This document shows positions 13,824 through 22,586 of a stretch of DNA of 55,592 nucleotides, one piece after another. A model generated the notes under the pieces. The model did no database searches and had not been told where the DNA came from. It saw only the letters and a list, made by a program, of their open reading frames with translations. Location of the stretch: the NCBI RefSeq assembly GCF_943193025.1, contig NZ_CALPCQ010000013.1:1-55592 (forward strand), given 5' to 3'. A program made the translations under genes and the position numbers. Origin of the DNA: Lactobacillus agrestimuris (GTDB lineage: Bacteria; Bacillota; Bacilli; Lactobacillales; Lactobacillaceae). Positions within the stretch are counted from its first letter, which is position 1, and the number at the start of each line of letters is the position of its first letter.

Positions 13824-15230
13824 TTAGTAAGCAATAAAGTGTTCTGAGTGTTCCAGTTTACCATTAACATCATGCTCTACCCATGAAACAGCTAAACCAA
13901 ATGAAGTAGTTGAACTAATTGGTGAATTCCAAGTAAGCATATATTGAGCATGACGTGATTCAGTGCTGTTAAAGAGCATTGAGCAAATATCATCAAAGAC
14001 TACATGTTTTAAGTCGGTCATAGTATGAAGACCATCTTGTGGAGTAATCATTTCACCACCTGCCATTAATTCAAGACTATGAATTTGAGCTTCATCATCA
14101 ACTTGTTGGAGAGCTTTTTGATCGTGCCAAGTAGAAAGTCCCATGTTGTCTCTTTCATATAAAGAGGCAACACGATCAGCTACATGTTGTGATTTAGGTG
14201 TGTATACCCAAGGCTTTTGGCCATTTTGAAGACGAAGTTCATTAATTAAGCGTAAAGCAAAATCGTTAATTTCAAAGTCTTGTTCTGGTGTCATTTTACC
14301 AATATCAATCTTCATTTCATCGTCTGCTTTACTTTCTGAATGAAATTTGTTGGTATCTTTCATAATTGAATCAGGCACTAAAGTTCTACCCCAATCAGCT
14401 TTCTTCATTTCTTCAAGATAGCCCTTTGGTAAAATAATATGGTTAACGTAGTGGTGATCTGGAGTGGTTGAACCAGTGTTAGGCTTGTTTCCAGTATTTG
14501 GTTTTGATGGAGTAGTTTGACCACTATTAGTATTGCTTCCTGTATTTGGCTTTGATGGAGTAGTTTGACCACTATTAGTGTTGCCACTTACGTTAACTGA
14601 AGTATTAGTGCTTCCTGCATTTTGTGATTGATTGGTAGTTGCTGGTTGAGTATTAGTAGTTGAACCAGTATTTGTGTTTGCAGAAGCATTTGAATTTTGA
14701 GTATTTGTGGTAGTTGAGCCATTTGAACTATTGTTGTAAGTAGAGAATGGCTTAGAAGCATTTGAAGCCTTAATGTAAAGATCAGCACCTACTTGGTAAT
14801 ACTTCTTGCCATGAATACGCTTTGATCCGTAAATGAAGTAGCTATCACCCTTAAGTAAAACAACCTTGTTAGCACGTTTGCCATATTTATTGTATTCGTA
14901 GGAATTATGCTTAAGAGTTACTTGTTGAGTCAATCTACGAGTGGTCAAATTGCCATCCTTAACATAAATAGTCTTCTTAGTATCAAGGCGGTGGTACTTT
15001 TTACCATGAATCTTGTAAGCACCCTTTGAGTAGTAGGTAGAACCTTTTTCGATGTAACCAGTTCCGATACGTTTACCGTTTCTATCATACTTGTAAGCAT
15101 TATGCTTAACTTTTAACAAAACAACACTACTTGAAGCTTGAACAGTGTTAGAAGTAAATAAAGCTCCACTAAGTAAAGCAGCACTAGTTGCACCAACAGC
15201 TAAAAGTTTTGATAAATTTGATTTCTTCAT
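13824..15230 (-). CDS. Secreted surface protein: SLAP domains, Ser/Thr/Asn linker and PgrA/SEC10-type domain
   Basis: The 468-residue protein has a signal peptide with cleavage near VQA (residue 32). Two SLAP-type modules follow (about 38-95 and 100-155, with NAYKYDRNGKR, KKYHRLDT, KKYYQVG), then a low-complexity Asn/Thr/Ser linker (about 160-258) with a 16-residue tandem repeat. The C-terminal 200 residues resemble the SEC10/PgrA surface-exclusion/CAP-like domain (LRLINELRLQNGQKPW...WHD), shared with the protein at 47646-48533. SLAP modules bind cell wall polymers, so it is probably wall-attached. GGGAG precedes ATG. A 16-T tract lies 100 bp upstream. Confidence 0.82.
   Translation of the reverse strand: MKKSNLSKLLAVGATSAALLSGALFTSNTVQASSSVVLLKVKHNAYKYDRNGKRIGTGYIEKGSTYYSKGAYKIHGKKYHRLDTKKTIYVKDGNLTTRRLTQQVTLKHNSYEYNKYGKRANKVVLLKGDSYFIYGSKRIHGKKYYQVGADLYIKASNASKPFSTYNNSSNGSTTTNTQNSNASANTNTGSTTNTQPATTNQSQNAGSTNTSVNVSGNTNSGQTTPSKPNTGSNTNSGQTTPSKPNTGNKPNTGSTTPDHHYVNHIILPKGYLEEMKKADWGRTLVPDSIMKDTNKFHSESKADDEMKIDIGKMTPEQDFEINDFALRLINELRLQNGQKPWVYTPKSQHVADRVASLYERDNMGLSTWHDQKALQQVDDEAQIHSLELMAGGEMITPQDGLHTMTDLKHVVFDDICSMLFNSTESRHAQYMLTWNSPISSTTSFGLAVSWVEHDVNGKLEHSEHFIAY
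14494..14589. repeat. Two tandem 48-bp units coding the surface-protein linker
   Basis: Units begin at 14494 and 14542 and differ at a few bases. On the minus strand each encodes the 16-residue unit NTNSGQTTPSKPNTGS or a close variant. Unit number could vary between strains by slippage. Confidence 0.85.
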
Positions 15231-15330
15231 TCTGAAATTTCTCCCTTTTTATAAATTACAAATTAAGTGAAATCCGTTGTTTTCACTTGCTGATTATTAT
15301 GATACATGTTTTTGACACATATTTTAATAA

Positions 15331-15346
15331 TTTTTTTTTTTTTTTT
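15331..15346. repeat. Homopolymer tract of 16 T (A on the coding strand of the surface gene)
   Basis: The tract lies about 100 bp upstream of the surface-protein start and just upstream of a possible -10 (CATAAT, minus strand, near 15297). It could alter promoter strength by length change. Confidence 0.5.
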
Positions 15347-15381
15347 AATCTTAAACAAGTTGAGCTTTTTATATATCTAAA

Positions 15382-15575
15382 TTAACTAAAGAACAAAGAA
15401 TTGAAATTCATAACGATTGGAAATTAAGAAACAGGACAGTTATCCAGATTGCTCGCAAGCAAAAAACGAGTCGGACAAGTTTAGGGTACATGATCAATTA
15501 ATTGATCGATATGGTATTGAAACCTATACTAAGCCAAATACCTTAATGATTACTAAAGAGTTCAACAATCATTAA
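15382..15575 (+). pseudogene. IS3-type transposase OrfA remnant
   Basis: The plus strand reads LTKEQRIEIHNDWKLRNRT with an HTH-like continuation, then shifts frame into DQLIDRYGIETYTKPN and stops. This resembles the N-terminal helix-turn-helix part of IS3-family OrfA proteins. There is no OrfB and no intact start, so it is a remnant. Confidence 0.5.
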
Positions 15576-15664
15576 TGAGGAGTTTTCTCCGGTTATTTTC
15601 AATAAAATGCTTTCCAAGTGATTTTATTGTCCATTTCTATTCAACCTCAATGAAAAATAATATA

Positions 15665-15768
15665 TGCAAATTAGTTATTGCTTTATATCTAAAATTGATA
15701 TTTATTTTTTCAAAATGAATTAACTATAATTAAAATACACGTTTAAATAATTGCAAATTAGTTATGGC
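15665..15768 (+). promoter_or_regulatory. Promoter of the DXS-like gene with an upstream 17-bp direct repeat
   Basis: TTGCAA (15751-15756), a 17-bp spacer and TATACT (15774-15779) form a good promoter, with start codon 40 bp downstream. TGCAAATTAGTTATTGC (15665-15681) recurs with one mismatch at 15752-15768, overlapping the -35. The 87-bp spacing is near eight helical turns, so a looping repressor is conceivable. Confidence 0.5.
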
Positions 15769-15818
15769 ACTACTATACTTTAGTAAGTAATAGTTTATTA
15801 AGAAAAAGAGGTTTAAAA

Positions 15819-17558
15819 ATGAACCAACATCCAGATTATCTATTAAACAAAATTAACGGTCCTGAAGACCTTAAAAAATTAGATCTTAAACAAATGGAAA
15901 AATTAGCTGAAGAAATCAGAACTTTAATCCTAGAAAAAGATGCTGTAGAAGGTGGACACCTTGGTCCTGATTTAGGAATTGTTGAAGCTACAATTGCCTA
16001 TCACTACGTATTTAATGCACCAAAAGATAAAATCGTTTGGGACGTTTCTCACCAAACATACCCACATAAGATGCTAACTGGCCGTGCACTTGCTTGGCTT
16101 GATCCAGATCATTATGAAGATGTAACTCCATATTCAAATCCAGATGAAAGTCCATATGACTACTATGCAGTAGGTCACACTTCAACTTCAATTGCTTTAG
16201 CAACTGGTATGGCTAAGGCTAGAGACCTATTAGGTGAACATGAAAACATCATGGCTTTAATTGGTGATGGTTCAATGACTGGTGGTCTTGCTTTTGAAGG
16301 TTTAAACAACGCCGCTATTGAAAAACACAACTTAGTTGTTGTTGTAAATGACAACCAATGGTCAATTGATGAAAACGTTGGTGGCCTTGTTACTGCTCTT
16401 AAGAAACTTCGTGACTCTAATGGAGAAACTGAAGAAAATCCATTCAAAGCTATGGGCTTCGACTATCGCTACGTTGCAGATGGTAACAATATTAAGGACA
16501 TGATTGATGCCTTCGAAGCTGTAAAAGATGTTGATCATCCAATTGTTCTTCACATTAACACCTTAAAGGGTAAGGGATACAAACCTGCTATTGATAACGA
16601 AGAAGCTCACCACTGGGTAATGCCATTTGATTTAAAGGATGATAAGACTACTGTCCCAGCTCCAGAAGGCCCAACAGCTAGTTCAATTGCAATTGATGGC
16701 GTAATAAAGCATATCAATAATGGTGAAAAGATCATGGCAATCAATGCAGCTATTCCTGGTGTCTTCGGCTTAGATAAGATTAAGAATGAATATCCAGAAA
16801 ACTATACTGACGTTGGTATTGCAGAACAAGAATCTGTTGCTTTTGCAGCCGGTGCTGTTAAAGAAGGCGCTGTTCCAGTATTATTTGAAAATTCTACTTT
16901 TTTACAACGTGCCTTTGATCAATTATCACATGATGTAGCCGCAAACGATTTACCAGTTGTAATGATGGTAGCCAATGGTGGTATTTCTGGTACTTCCAAG
17001 ACTCACCTTGGTGTATTTGATCAAGTAATGATTTCTAACTTACCTAACTGGATTTATCTTGCACCAACCACTTTGAATGAAGAAAAAGCTATGATGGATT
17101 GGGCTATTAAGCAACGCAAGCATCCAGTGGCAATTAAGATGCCATCAAAGCCTGTTCCAGTAGGTGAAGAAGTTACCGCCGACTTCGATCAAATTAAGTA
17201 TCAAATCAAGCCAGGTAAAAAGGTTGCTATTTTAGCACTTGGTGACTTCTATGAATTGGGTAAAAAGGTTGCCGACAAACTTGGCGCAACATTAGTAAAT
17301 CCAGTTTCTGCAAATATTCTTGATAAAGAAGCTTTAGACAAGCTTGCTGCTGATAATGAACTTATCATTACTTTGGAAGACAACATATTAGATGGTGGTT
17401 TTGGTGAAAAGGTAGCGAGTTACTTGGGTACTAAGGTTAAAGTAATTAATTATGGTCAAAAACGTGTATATACTGACCAAGTACCACTTCAAGAAATCTA
17501 TAAGGAAAATCATTTGACAGTTGACCAAATTGTTGAAGATGTTGAAAAAACATTATAA
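15819..17558 (+). CDS. 1-deoxy-D-xylulose-5-phosphate synthase-like thiamine diphosphate enzyme
   Basis: The 579-residue protein has the DXS layout: a ThDP-binding N-terminal domain (EGGHLGPDLG near 45, WDVSHQTYPHKMLTGR near 75, GDGSMTGGLAFEGLNNA near 150, VVVVNDNQWSI), a pyrimidine-binding domain (YTDVGIAEQESVAFAAG) and a C-terminal transketolase domain. DXS condenses pyruvate and glyceraldehyde 3-phosphate. It is a little shorter than usual DXS (about 620). Lactobacilli generally make isoprenoids by mevalonate, and no other MEP gene is nearby, so the true substrate is open. It is a single-gene unit with its own promoter. Confidence 0.82.
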   Translation: MNQHPDYLLNKINGPEDLKKLDLKQMEKLAEEIRTLILEKDAVEGGHLGPDLGIVEATIAYHYVFNAPKDKIVWDVSHQTYPHKMLTGRALAWLDPDHYEDVTPYSNPDESPYDYYAVGHTSTSIALATGMAKARDLLGEHENIMALIGDGSMTGGLAFEGLNNAAIEKHNLVVVVNDNQWSIDENVGGLVTALKKLRDSNGETEENPFKAMGFDYRYVADGNNIKDMIDAFEAVKDVDHPIVLHINTLKGKGYKPAIDNEEAHHWVMPFDLKDDKTTVPAPEGPTASSIAIDGVIKHINNGEKIMAINAAIPGVFGLDKIKNEYPENYTDVGIAEQESVAFAAGAVKEGAVPVLFENSTFLQRAFDQLSHDVAANDLPVVMMVANGGISGTSKTHLGVFDQVMISNLPNWIYLAPTTLNEEKAMMDWAIKQRKHPVAIKMPSKPVPVGEEVTADFDQIKYQIKPGKKVAILALGDFYELGKKVADKLGATLVNPVSANILDKEALDKLAADNELIITLEDNILDGGFGEKVASYLGTKVKVINYGQKRVYTDQVPLQEIYKENHLTVDQIVEDVEKTL

Positions 17559-17594
17559 AAAATAAAGTCTGGACTATCGTAGTCTATTTAAAAC

Positions 17595-17644
17595 AAAAAG
17601 ATGAAATTCGCTCATACAGTTTAAGAGTGAATTTCATCTTTTTT
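17595..17644. terminator. Bidirectional terminator between the DXS-like gene and the acyltransferase
   Basis: AAAAAGATGAAATTC pairs with GAATTTCATCTTTTT, and CTC pairs with GAG inside. The stop codon of the minus-strand gene lies within it. Confidence 0.85.
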
Positions 17645-18485
17645 CATATCCGGCAATATCATCATAAGTAAAACCATAATTTAGTTGTTTTTTATAGTAT
17701 TTTTCATAAGCTTCTTTCTTTTGTTCATAATCCTTTATCATCATCATTTTCATATTCTCTGATGGAGTCAATTTAGGATCTGGATAAATTGTAGGCAAAA
17801 TATGTAAAACTAATCTTACTTTATAAAAACTACGCTGAAACAGTTCATTATGAGAATCATTTTTCATTTCAACAAAGCAAGAAATAATTGGTTTATTTAG
17901 CTTAGCGGCATAATAGTATGCTCCCTTAGTCACGAATCTCGGCTTGCGATAATTAAACCAAAGTTCTTGTTCAGGATAGATTAAAATCCAAGATTTCTCA
18001 TCTAAAATTTTCTTCATTCTATTTGGTAATTCACGTCCCAAATAGTTAGGACCATCTTTAATTGGAATACTGTTGGCATGTCTAACTATAAATCCGATTG
18101 GAAAGTACATAGCCAAATTACTATCCCTAACTGCAAAATAAAGTGGTCTTTTTGATTTGATTGCTAAACGCTTAATTGGAAGAATATCAAGCTGATTATA
18201 GTGATTACAAGTTATAAATGCTGACTTCGGAAGAGAAGATGGGGTAGAGCAATCAATTGTCAATCTGCGAGGTAGTAATAAAGCAATTAAATAAAATATT
18301 TTATCAACTAGTAAGTCAAATTTTGGCTTTTTATCCTTTCTCCTCCAAAAGCTTTCAACTATATTTTTACTTTCTTCTTTATTTAAGATTGGGTCACCAA
18401 TCTCAGCTTTCGCATGAAATTTCTTATTGCGGATATTTTTCTTAATATTTGCAATAACTTTTTTACGATGAAATGCAATGATCAT
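17634..18485 (-). CDS. PlsC-like 1-acyl-glycerol-3-phosphate acyltransferase family protein
   Basis: The 283-residue protein has the acyltransferase motif N-H-x4-D (CNHYNQLD), a second block (HANSIPIKDGPNYLGREL) and a third (WILIYPEQELWF), as in PlsC/LPLAT enzymes that acylate lysophospholipids. Compared with the E. coli enzyme the N-terminus is longer and basic. ATG 18485 is chosen because GGAAAGGT lies 7 bp upstream. It stands divergent from the fatty acid synthesis cluster, consistent with use of its acyl products. Confidence 0.8.
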   Translation of the reverse strand: MIIAFHRKKVIANIKKNIRNKKFHAKAEIGDPILNKEESKNIVESFWRRKDKKPKFDLLVDKIFYLIALLLPRRLTIDCSTPSSLPKSAFITCNHYNQLDILPIKRLAIKSKRPLYFAVRDSNLAMYFPIGFIVRHANSIPIKDGPNYLGRELPNRMKKILDEKSWILIYPEQELWFNYRKPRFVTKGAYYYAAKLNKPIISCFVEMKNDSHNELFQRSFYKVRLVLHILPTIYPDPKLTPSENMKMMMIKDYEQKKEAYEKYYKKQLNYGFTYDDIAGYEKR

Positions 18486-18677
18486 ATTTTTTACCTTTCC
18501 GTCCAATTAATGATACCAAAATAATAATTAAAACTTCAAAAGAAGGAATTAATTATCTATTTCTATACGTTTATCCATTTAAAATATCAAATGTGACCAA
18601 AAAATATTATTTTTGGAAAAAGTTGATTTTATCAACCAATAGATACTCTTGTCTTTTCTATACGAAGTGATTATTTA

Positions 18678-18739
18678 TTGACAATAAAAATATAAGTAAT
18701 ATACTTCGAATAACAAATAGTTAGATATTCAAACTATTT
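18678..18739 (+). promoter_or_regulatory. Promoter of the fab cluster with FabT-type operator
   Basis: TTGACA (18678-18683), a 16-bp spacer and TATACT (18700-18705) form a near-consensus promoter. An imperfect palindrome follows at 18715-18739 (AAATAGTTAGA...CAAACTATTT) and covers the expected start point. It shares the half-site ATATTCAAACTA with the palindrome in front of fabT, as expected for FabT repression. Confidence 0.75.
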
Positions 18740-18768
18740 ATAAAAATAATAAAGCAGGGAGGTTAAAA

Positions 18769-19164
18769 GTGAAAGTAACCTATCAAGATTTACAAAATGA
18801 TACAAAATTTCCCCTTTCATTTTGTGATCGAATATTAGATTTAGAACCTAATCTATCAATCAAAGTATTGGCTAACTTGAGCTCAAATGAACCATTCTTT
18901 CGTGGACATTTTCCCAATAACCCAGTTATGCCTGGAGTATTGATAATCGAAAGCATGGTTCAAGCAAGTAGGGCCTTGTTTACTGATCAGAATCAACAAA
19001 CTAATTTATCAAAAATTAGAAAAGCCAGATTTAGAAAAATGGTGAAACCCGGTGATCAATTAATTATCGAGATTGTTAAAAAAGACAGCACTCAAAATAT
19101 CTTTGGTGCTAAGGCATTTGTTGAAGATAAATTGGCATGTAGCGCTGATCTAATCTTCAACTAA
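18769..19164 (+). CDS. fabZ: 3-hydroxyacyl-ACP dehydratase, first FabZ
   Basis: This 131-residue hotdog-fold dehydratase carries the catalytic motif RGHFPNNPVMPGVLIIESMVQ-type block with His 47 and Glu 61. FabZ removes water from 3-hydroxyacyl-ACP in each elongation cycle; some Firmicute relatives (FabN type) also isomerise to make unsaturated chains. GTG 18769 is the start, with AGGGAGG 7 bp upstream. It is the first gene of the FabT-controlled cluster and is separated from fabT by its own regulated promoter. Confidence 0.88.
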   Translation: MKVTYQDLQNDTKFPLSFCDRILDLEPNLSIKVLANLSSNEPFFRGHFPNNPVMPGVLIIESMVQASRALFTDQNQQTNLSKIRKARFRKMVKPGDQLIIEIVKKDSTQNIFGAKAFVEDKLACSADLIFN

Positions 19165-19184
19165 TTTTCTATTAGTTTTTGTTT

Positions 19185-19216
19185 TATAATTTAGTTTGAG
19201 AAAATATTCAAACTAA
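19185..19216 (+). promoter_or_regulatory. -10 element and FabT-type operator in front of fabT
   Basis: TATAAT (19185-19190) is followed at once by TTAGTTTGA-N8-TCAAACTAA (19191-19216), a perfect 9-bp inverted repeat matching the known FabT box style. The -35 is weak. It implies autorepression of fabT and its downstream genes. Confidence 0.8.
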
Positions 19217-19230
19217 TAAAGGAAACAAAA

Positions 19231-19668
19231 ATGAACGATTTATATCAAGAAATTAGCAATGCTTTATACAACACTTACTACGGAATCAATCGAATTGAAG
19301 AAGAAGAATTAAAAAAGAGTCGCTTTAATGACCTTACAGTAAAAGAGCTTCATGCAATTGATGCGATTACTGAGTATGATAATTTAACTGCTTCTCAAGT
19401 TGCTAAAAAGCTTCACCTAACTCGTGCAACTACAACATCAACAGTAGATCGCTTAGTTAAAAAAGGTTATGCCATGCGTGTTCGTGATGAAAACGACAGA
19501 CGAATTATTCGAGTTAAATTAACTAGAAAAGGTCGCCTGGTCTGCAGAGCCTATCATTCATATCACAATATGATGGTCAAAAGCTTTTTACAAAATTTAG
19601 ATGAAGATGAGTTAAAAACTATCTATCAAGCATTTACTAATCTTGAGAATTTTGTAAATTCTCATTAA
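19231..19668 (+). CDS. fabT: MarR-family repressor of fatty acid synthesis
   Basis: The 145-residue protein has a MarR winged helix (LTASQVAKKLHLTRATTTSTVDRLVKKGY, split here at about 47-75, then RDENDRRIIRVKLTRKG). FabT in streptococci and lactobacilli represses the fab operon, with long-chain acyl-ACP as corepressor. The gene lies second in the fab cluster, with a perfect palindrome over its promoter, which is the standard FabT arrangement. AAAGGA precedes ATG. Confidence 0.9.
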   Translation: MNDLYQEISNALYNTYYGINRIEEEELKKSRFNDLTVKELHAIDAITEYDNLTASQVAKKLHLTRATTTSTVDRLVKKGYAMRVRDENDRRIIRVKLTRKGRLVCRAYHSYHNMMVKSFLQNLDEDELKTIYQAFTNLENFVNSH

Positions 19669-19693
19669 TTAAAAAAGGAAGTGGATACATTTA

Positions 19694-20662
19694 GTGAGAG
19701 ACATAAAAATCACAGCCGCCTCAACCAGCATCCCTTCTCAAACTATTAGTAACCAACAACTGAGCGAAATCATGGATACCTCAGATGAATGGATTACGAA
19801 AAGAACCGGCATTAAATCCAGACACATTTCAAATAAAGAAAATACATCAGATTTAGCCAGCAATGTTGCTAATAAATTGCTAAAGCAGGTTAACTGGCAA
19901 GCTGAAAAGCTTGACTTGATCATAGTAGCAACAATGTCACCTGACAATATGACCCCTTCAACAGCTGCAATGGTTCAAGGTAATGTAGGTGCAGTTAACG
20001 CTTTAGCATTTGATATTTCAGCGGCTTGCTCAGGATTTTCTTATGGACTAAGCATTGCTCATGATCTAATGCTTGCCAATAATTACCAAAAAGCAATGGT
20101 AATTGGTGCAGAAGTCCTATCTAAATTAATTGACTGGAAGGATCGCTCAACCGCTGTTTTGTTCGGTGATGGAGCAGGCGGTGTCATTTTAGAAAGTAGC
20201 AATGAAAATCATTTCTTAGGGAAGGATCTTAAAACATTTGGTCAGCTTGGTGACAACTTAATTGCTGGACATACAAGCATAGCCGAAGATTTCAGAAAGA
20301 ATGATCATCATTTATCTGCTTTTCAAATGGATGGAAGAGAAGTTTATAAATTTGCGACAAAGTCTGTACCGAATTCGATTATTTCGGCTACCAAATGCGT
20401 TAAAATAGCGCTCGATCAAATCGATCATTACTTACTACATCAAGCTAATAGTCGAATCATCGATCAGGTTGCACGTAAATTGAAGCAGCCCATAGATAAA
20501 TTTCCAATCAACATAAATGAATATGGAAATACCGCTGCCGCAAGTGAAGCTATTTTATTAGCTGAATGTATTGAAAAAGAAGTTATTAAAAAAGGCGACG
20601 TAATCGCTCTAAGTGGTTTCGGAGGCGGATTAACTATCGCCACCATTATTTATAAATTTTAA
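19694..20662 (+). CDS. fabH: 3-oxoacyl-ACP synthase III
   Basis: The 322-residue FabH starts fatty acid chains by condensing acetyl-CoA with malonyl-ACP. The triad is visible: Cys 112 in DISAACSGFSYG, His in LLHQANSRII and Asn in EYGNTAAAS. DEWITKRTGIKSRH near the N-terminus is also typical. The start is GTG 19694 with AAGGA a rather long 13 bp upstream. It follows fabT by 25 bp and precedes acpP by 12 bp. Confidence 0.93.
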   Translation: MRDIKITAASTSIPSQTISNQQLSEIMDTSDEWITKRTGIKSRHISNKENTSDLASNVANKLLKQVNWQAEKLDLIIVATMSPDNMTPSTAAMVQGNVGAVNALAFDISAACSGFSYGLSIAHDLMLANNYQKAMVIGAEVLSKLIDWKDRSTAVLFGDGAGGVILESSNENHFLGKDLKTFGQLGDNLIAGHTSIAEDFRKNDHHLSAFQMDGREVYKFATKSVPNSIISATKCVKIALDQIDHYLLHQANSRIIDQVARKLKQPIDKFPININEYGNTAAASEAILLAECIEKEVIKKGDVIALSGFGGGLTIATIIYKF

Positions 20663-20674
20663 GAGGTAATAATT

Positions 20675-20917
20675 ATGACAAAAGAAGAAATTTTAAAAGA
20701 TGTACAAGATATTGCGCAAGAAGAATTAGATGTTGAACCAGCAAAAATCACAATGGACACTAACATCAAAGAAGATTTAGACGCTGATAGTTTAGACTTA
20801 TTTGAAATCTTAAATGAACTTGAAGATAAGTACGACATCGAATTAGATGCTGATGATAGTATCACAACAATCGGACAATTAGTTGATTTTGTTCAAACTC
20901 AAATGGATGCTCAATAA
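20675..20917 (+). CDS. acpP: Acyl carrier protein
   Basis: This 80-residue acidic protein has the phosphopantetheine attachment Ser in EDLDADSLDLFEI. It carries growing acyl chains between the Fab enzymes. AAGAGG precedes the ATG. The stop is directly followed by the ATG of fabD, so the two are coupled. Confidence 0.95.
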   Translation: MTKEEILKDVQDIAQEELDVEPAKITMDTNIKEDLDADSLDLFEILNELEDKYDIELDADDSITTIGQLVDFVQTQMDAQ

Positions 20918-21853
20918 ATGAAACTGGCAATTTTATTTAGCGGACAAGGTTCACAAAAAACCGGGATGGGATTAGATTTTTTAGAAAATCCTATTTTCAA
21001 AGAAACAATTGAAAAATCTAGTGAAGCTTGTAATCAAGATTTGATAACTGTATTTGGTAATGAACATGAAGAACTAAACAAAACTATTCATGTTCAACCC
21101 GCACTAGTTGCTTTTGAAGCTGGAATTTTTAATATGCTAAAGCAAGATCTTTCAAATCTTGAAACTAGCGCTATGATCGGTCTTTCACTTGGAGAATATG
21201 GTGCAATGTATGCAAGTGAAGCTTTATCTTTAGAAAATACTATTAGCTTAGTTGGTGATCGGGCTAAATATATGCAAGAAGATGCTAACAAAGTGGAAAA
21301 TGCAATGGCTGCTTTGCTTAAGCCAAATATCGATACTGTAGCCTTGATTTTAGATAAGCTTCAAAAGAATCATGAGCGAGTATATTTATGTAATTTTAAT
21401 TCACCAAAACAAGTTGTTATTGGCGGAGAAAGTTCTGCAGTTCAGGCAGCAATCAATGAAATTACCAATAACCAGGCTGCTCACAGAGTAATCAAATTAA
21501 AAGTTAACGGTGCTTTTCATACACCTTTATTTACAAATGCAAGTAGGAAAATGCACGATCGCTTAAAAAATGTACATTTTTCAAATAGCAGTACTCCAGT
21601 AATTTCAAATACTACAGTTAAACCATTTAGCAATGATTGGAATGAGGTAATGGAAGAACAGCTTTCGCATCCTACTTATTTCGGTGATTGTGTAGAATAT
21701 GCAATCAAAAATTATGGAATCGATACAACCTTAGAAATTGGTCCTGGTAAAACTTTGTCTACTTTTACAAAACAAATCGATCGAAATATAATCCGCTATT
21801 CTATTGGGAACTTTGATGAATATCAAACGGTTGTTGAGGAATTTAATAAATGA
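20918..21853 (+). CDS. fabD: Malonyl-CoA:ACP transacylase
   Basis: The 311-residue protein has FSGQGSQKTGMG at the start, the nucleophile elbow GLSLGEYGA (about 88-96) and a His in NGAFHTPLF. FabD moves malonyl from CoA to ACP. It begins right after the acpP stop without a strong ribosome site of its own and overlaps fabG by four bases (ATGA), indicating translational coupling. Confidence 0.93.
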   Translation: MKLAILFSGQGSQKTGMGLDFLENPIFKETIEKSSEACNQDLITVFGNEHEELNKTIHVQPALVAFEAGIFNMLKQDLSNLETSAMIGLSLGEYGAMYASEALSLENTISLVGDRAKYMQEDANKVENAMAALLKPNIDTVALILDKLQKNHERVYLCNFNSPKQVVIGGESSAVQAAINEITNNQAAHRVIKLKVNGAFHTPLFTNASRKMHDRLKNVHFSNSSTPVISNTTVKPFSNDWNEVMEEQLSHPTYFGDCVEYAIKNYGIDTTLEIGPGKTLSTFTKQIDRNIIRYSIGNFDEYQTVVEEFNK

Positions 21854-22578
21854 TTTTAAAAGATATGGTTGTTCTAATTACTGGCTCAACTAGAGGGATC
21901 GGCCGAGAAATGGCCTTGGAATTCGCTAGAGAAGGAGCAAAGGTGATTTTAAACGGTCGACATGATCTTGCAAATGACCTAAAAGAGCAGTTAGAACAAG
22001 AAAATGCAGATTATCGCTATTTACAAGCAGACCTTGCTGAAACTAATTTAAAAGAATTCGTTACTGATGCGTGGAACTGCTTTGGCAAAATCGACATCTT
22101 AGTTAACAATGCTGGCATCACAAAAGATAAAATGTTCATCAGCATGAAAGAAGCTGACTTTGATCAAGTTATAAATCTTGATCTTAAAATTCCATTTTTC
22201 TTATCAAAAGAAATGATCCGAAAAATGAATCGTCAAAAAAGTGGCCTGATCATTAACATGTCAAGTATCGTCGGTTTACACGGAAATATGGGACAAAGTA
22301 ATTATGCTACTGCAAAAGCAGGATTAATCGGTTTTACAAAGTCAGTCGCTAAAGAAGCAGCGCTTCGTCATATCAGAGTAAATGCAATTGCTCCAGGAAT
22401 GATTGATACAGATATGACTGAGAACCTTTCTGATCGCGTAAAAGAAAATATTGTTAAGCAGATACCTTTGGGCAGATTAGGTGAAACTAATGAAATTGCC
22501 CGAACTGCTATTTTTTTGGCCCAAAATGACTATATTACCGGTCAAACAATCGTCGTTGACGGTGGAATGACAATTTAG
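21850..22578 (+). CDS. fabG: 3-oxoacyl-ACP reductase
   Basis: This 242-residue classical SDR has a TGSTRGIG nucleotide-binding motif, NNAG, the active Ser in NMSSIVGLHG and the Y-x3-K pair in YATAKAG. FabG reduces 3-oxoacyl-ACP with NADPH. The start overlaps the fabD stop. The next gene, fabF, follows after 8 bp with a strong AGGAGG. Confidence 0.94.
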   Translation: MILKDMVVLITGSTRGIGREMALEFAREGAKVILNGRHDLANDLKEQLEQENADYRYLQADLAETNLKEFVTDAWNCFGKIDILVNNAGITKDKMFISMKEADFDQVINLDLKIPFFLSKEMIRKMNRQKSGLIINMSSIVGLHGNMGQSNYATAKAGLIGFTKSVAKEAALRHIRVNAIAPGMIDTDMTENLSDRVKENIVKQIPLGRLGETNEIARTAIFLAQNDYITGQTIVVDGGMTI

Positions 22579-22586
22579 GAGGACGT

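Noticed and set aside
14405..14788. Minus-strand frames rich in Leu/Gln inside the surface-protein gene
   Set aside because: They are alternate-frame readings of the Asn/Thr/Ser linker repeats.
18661..18710. ACGAAGT/ACTTCG inverted halves around the fab promoter
   Set aside because: Only six bases match and they fall outside the FabT palindrome; likely chance in AT-rich DNA.
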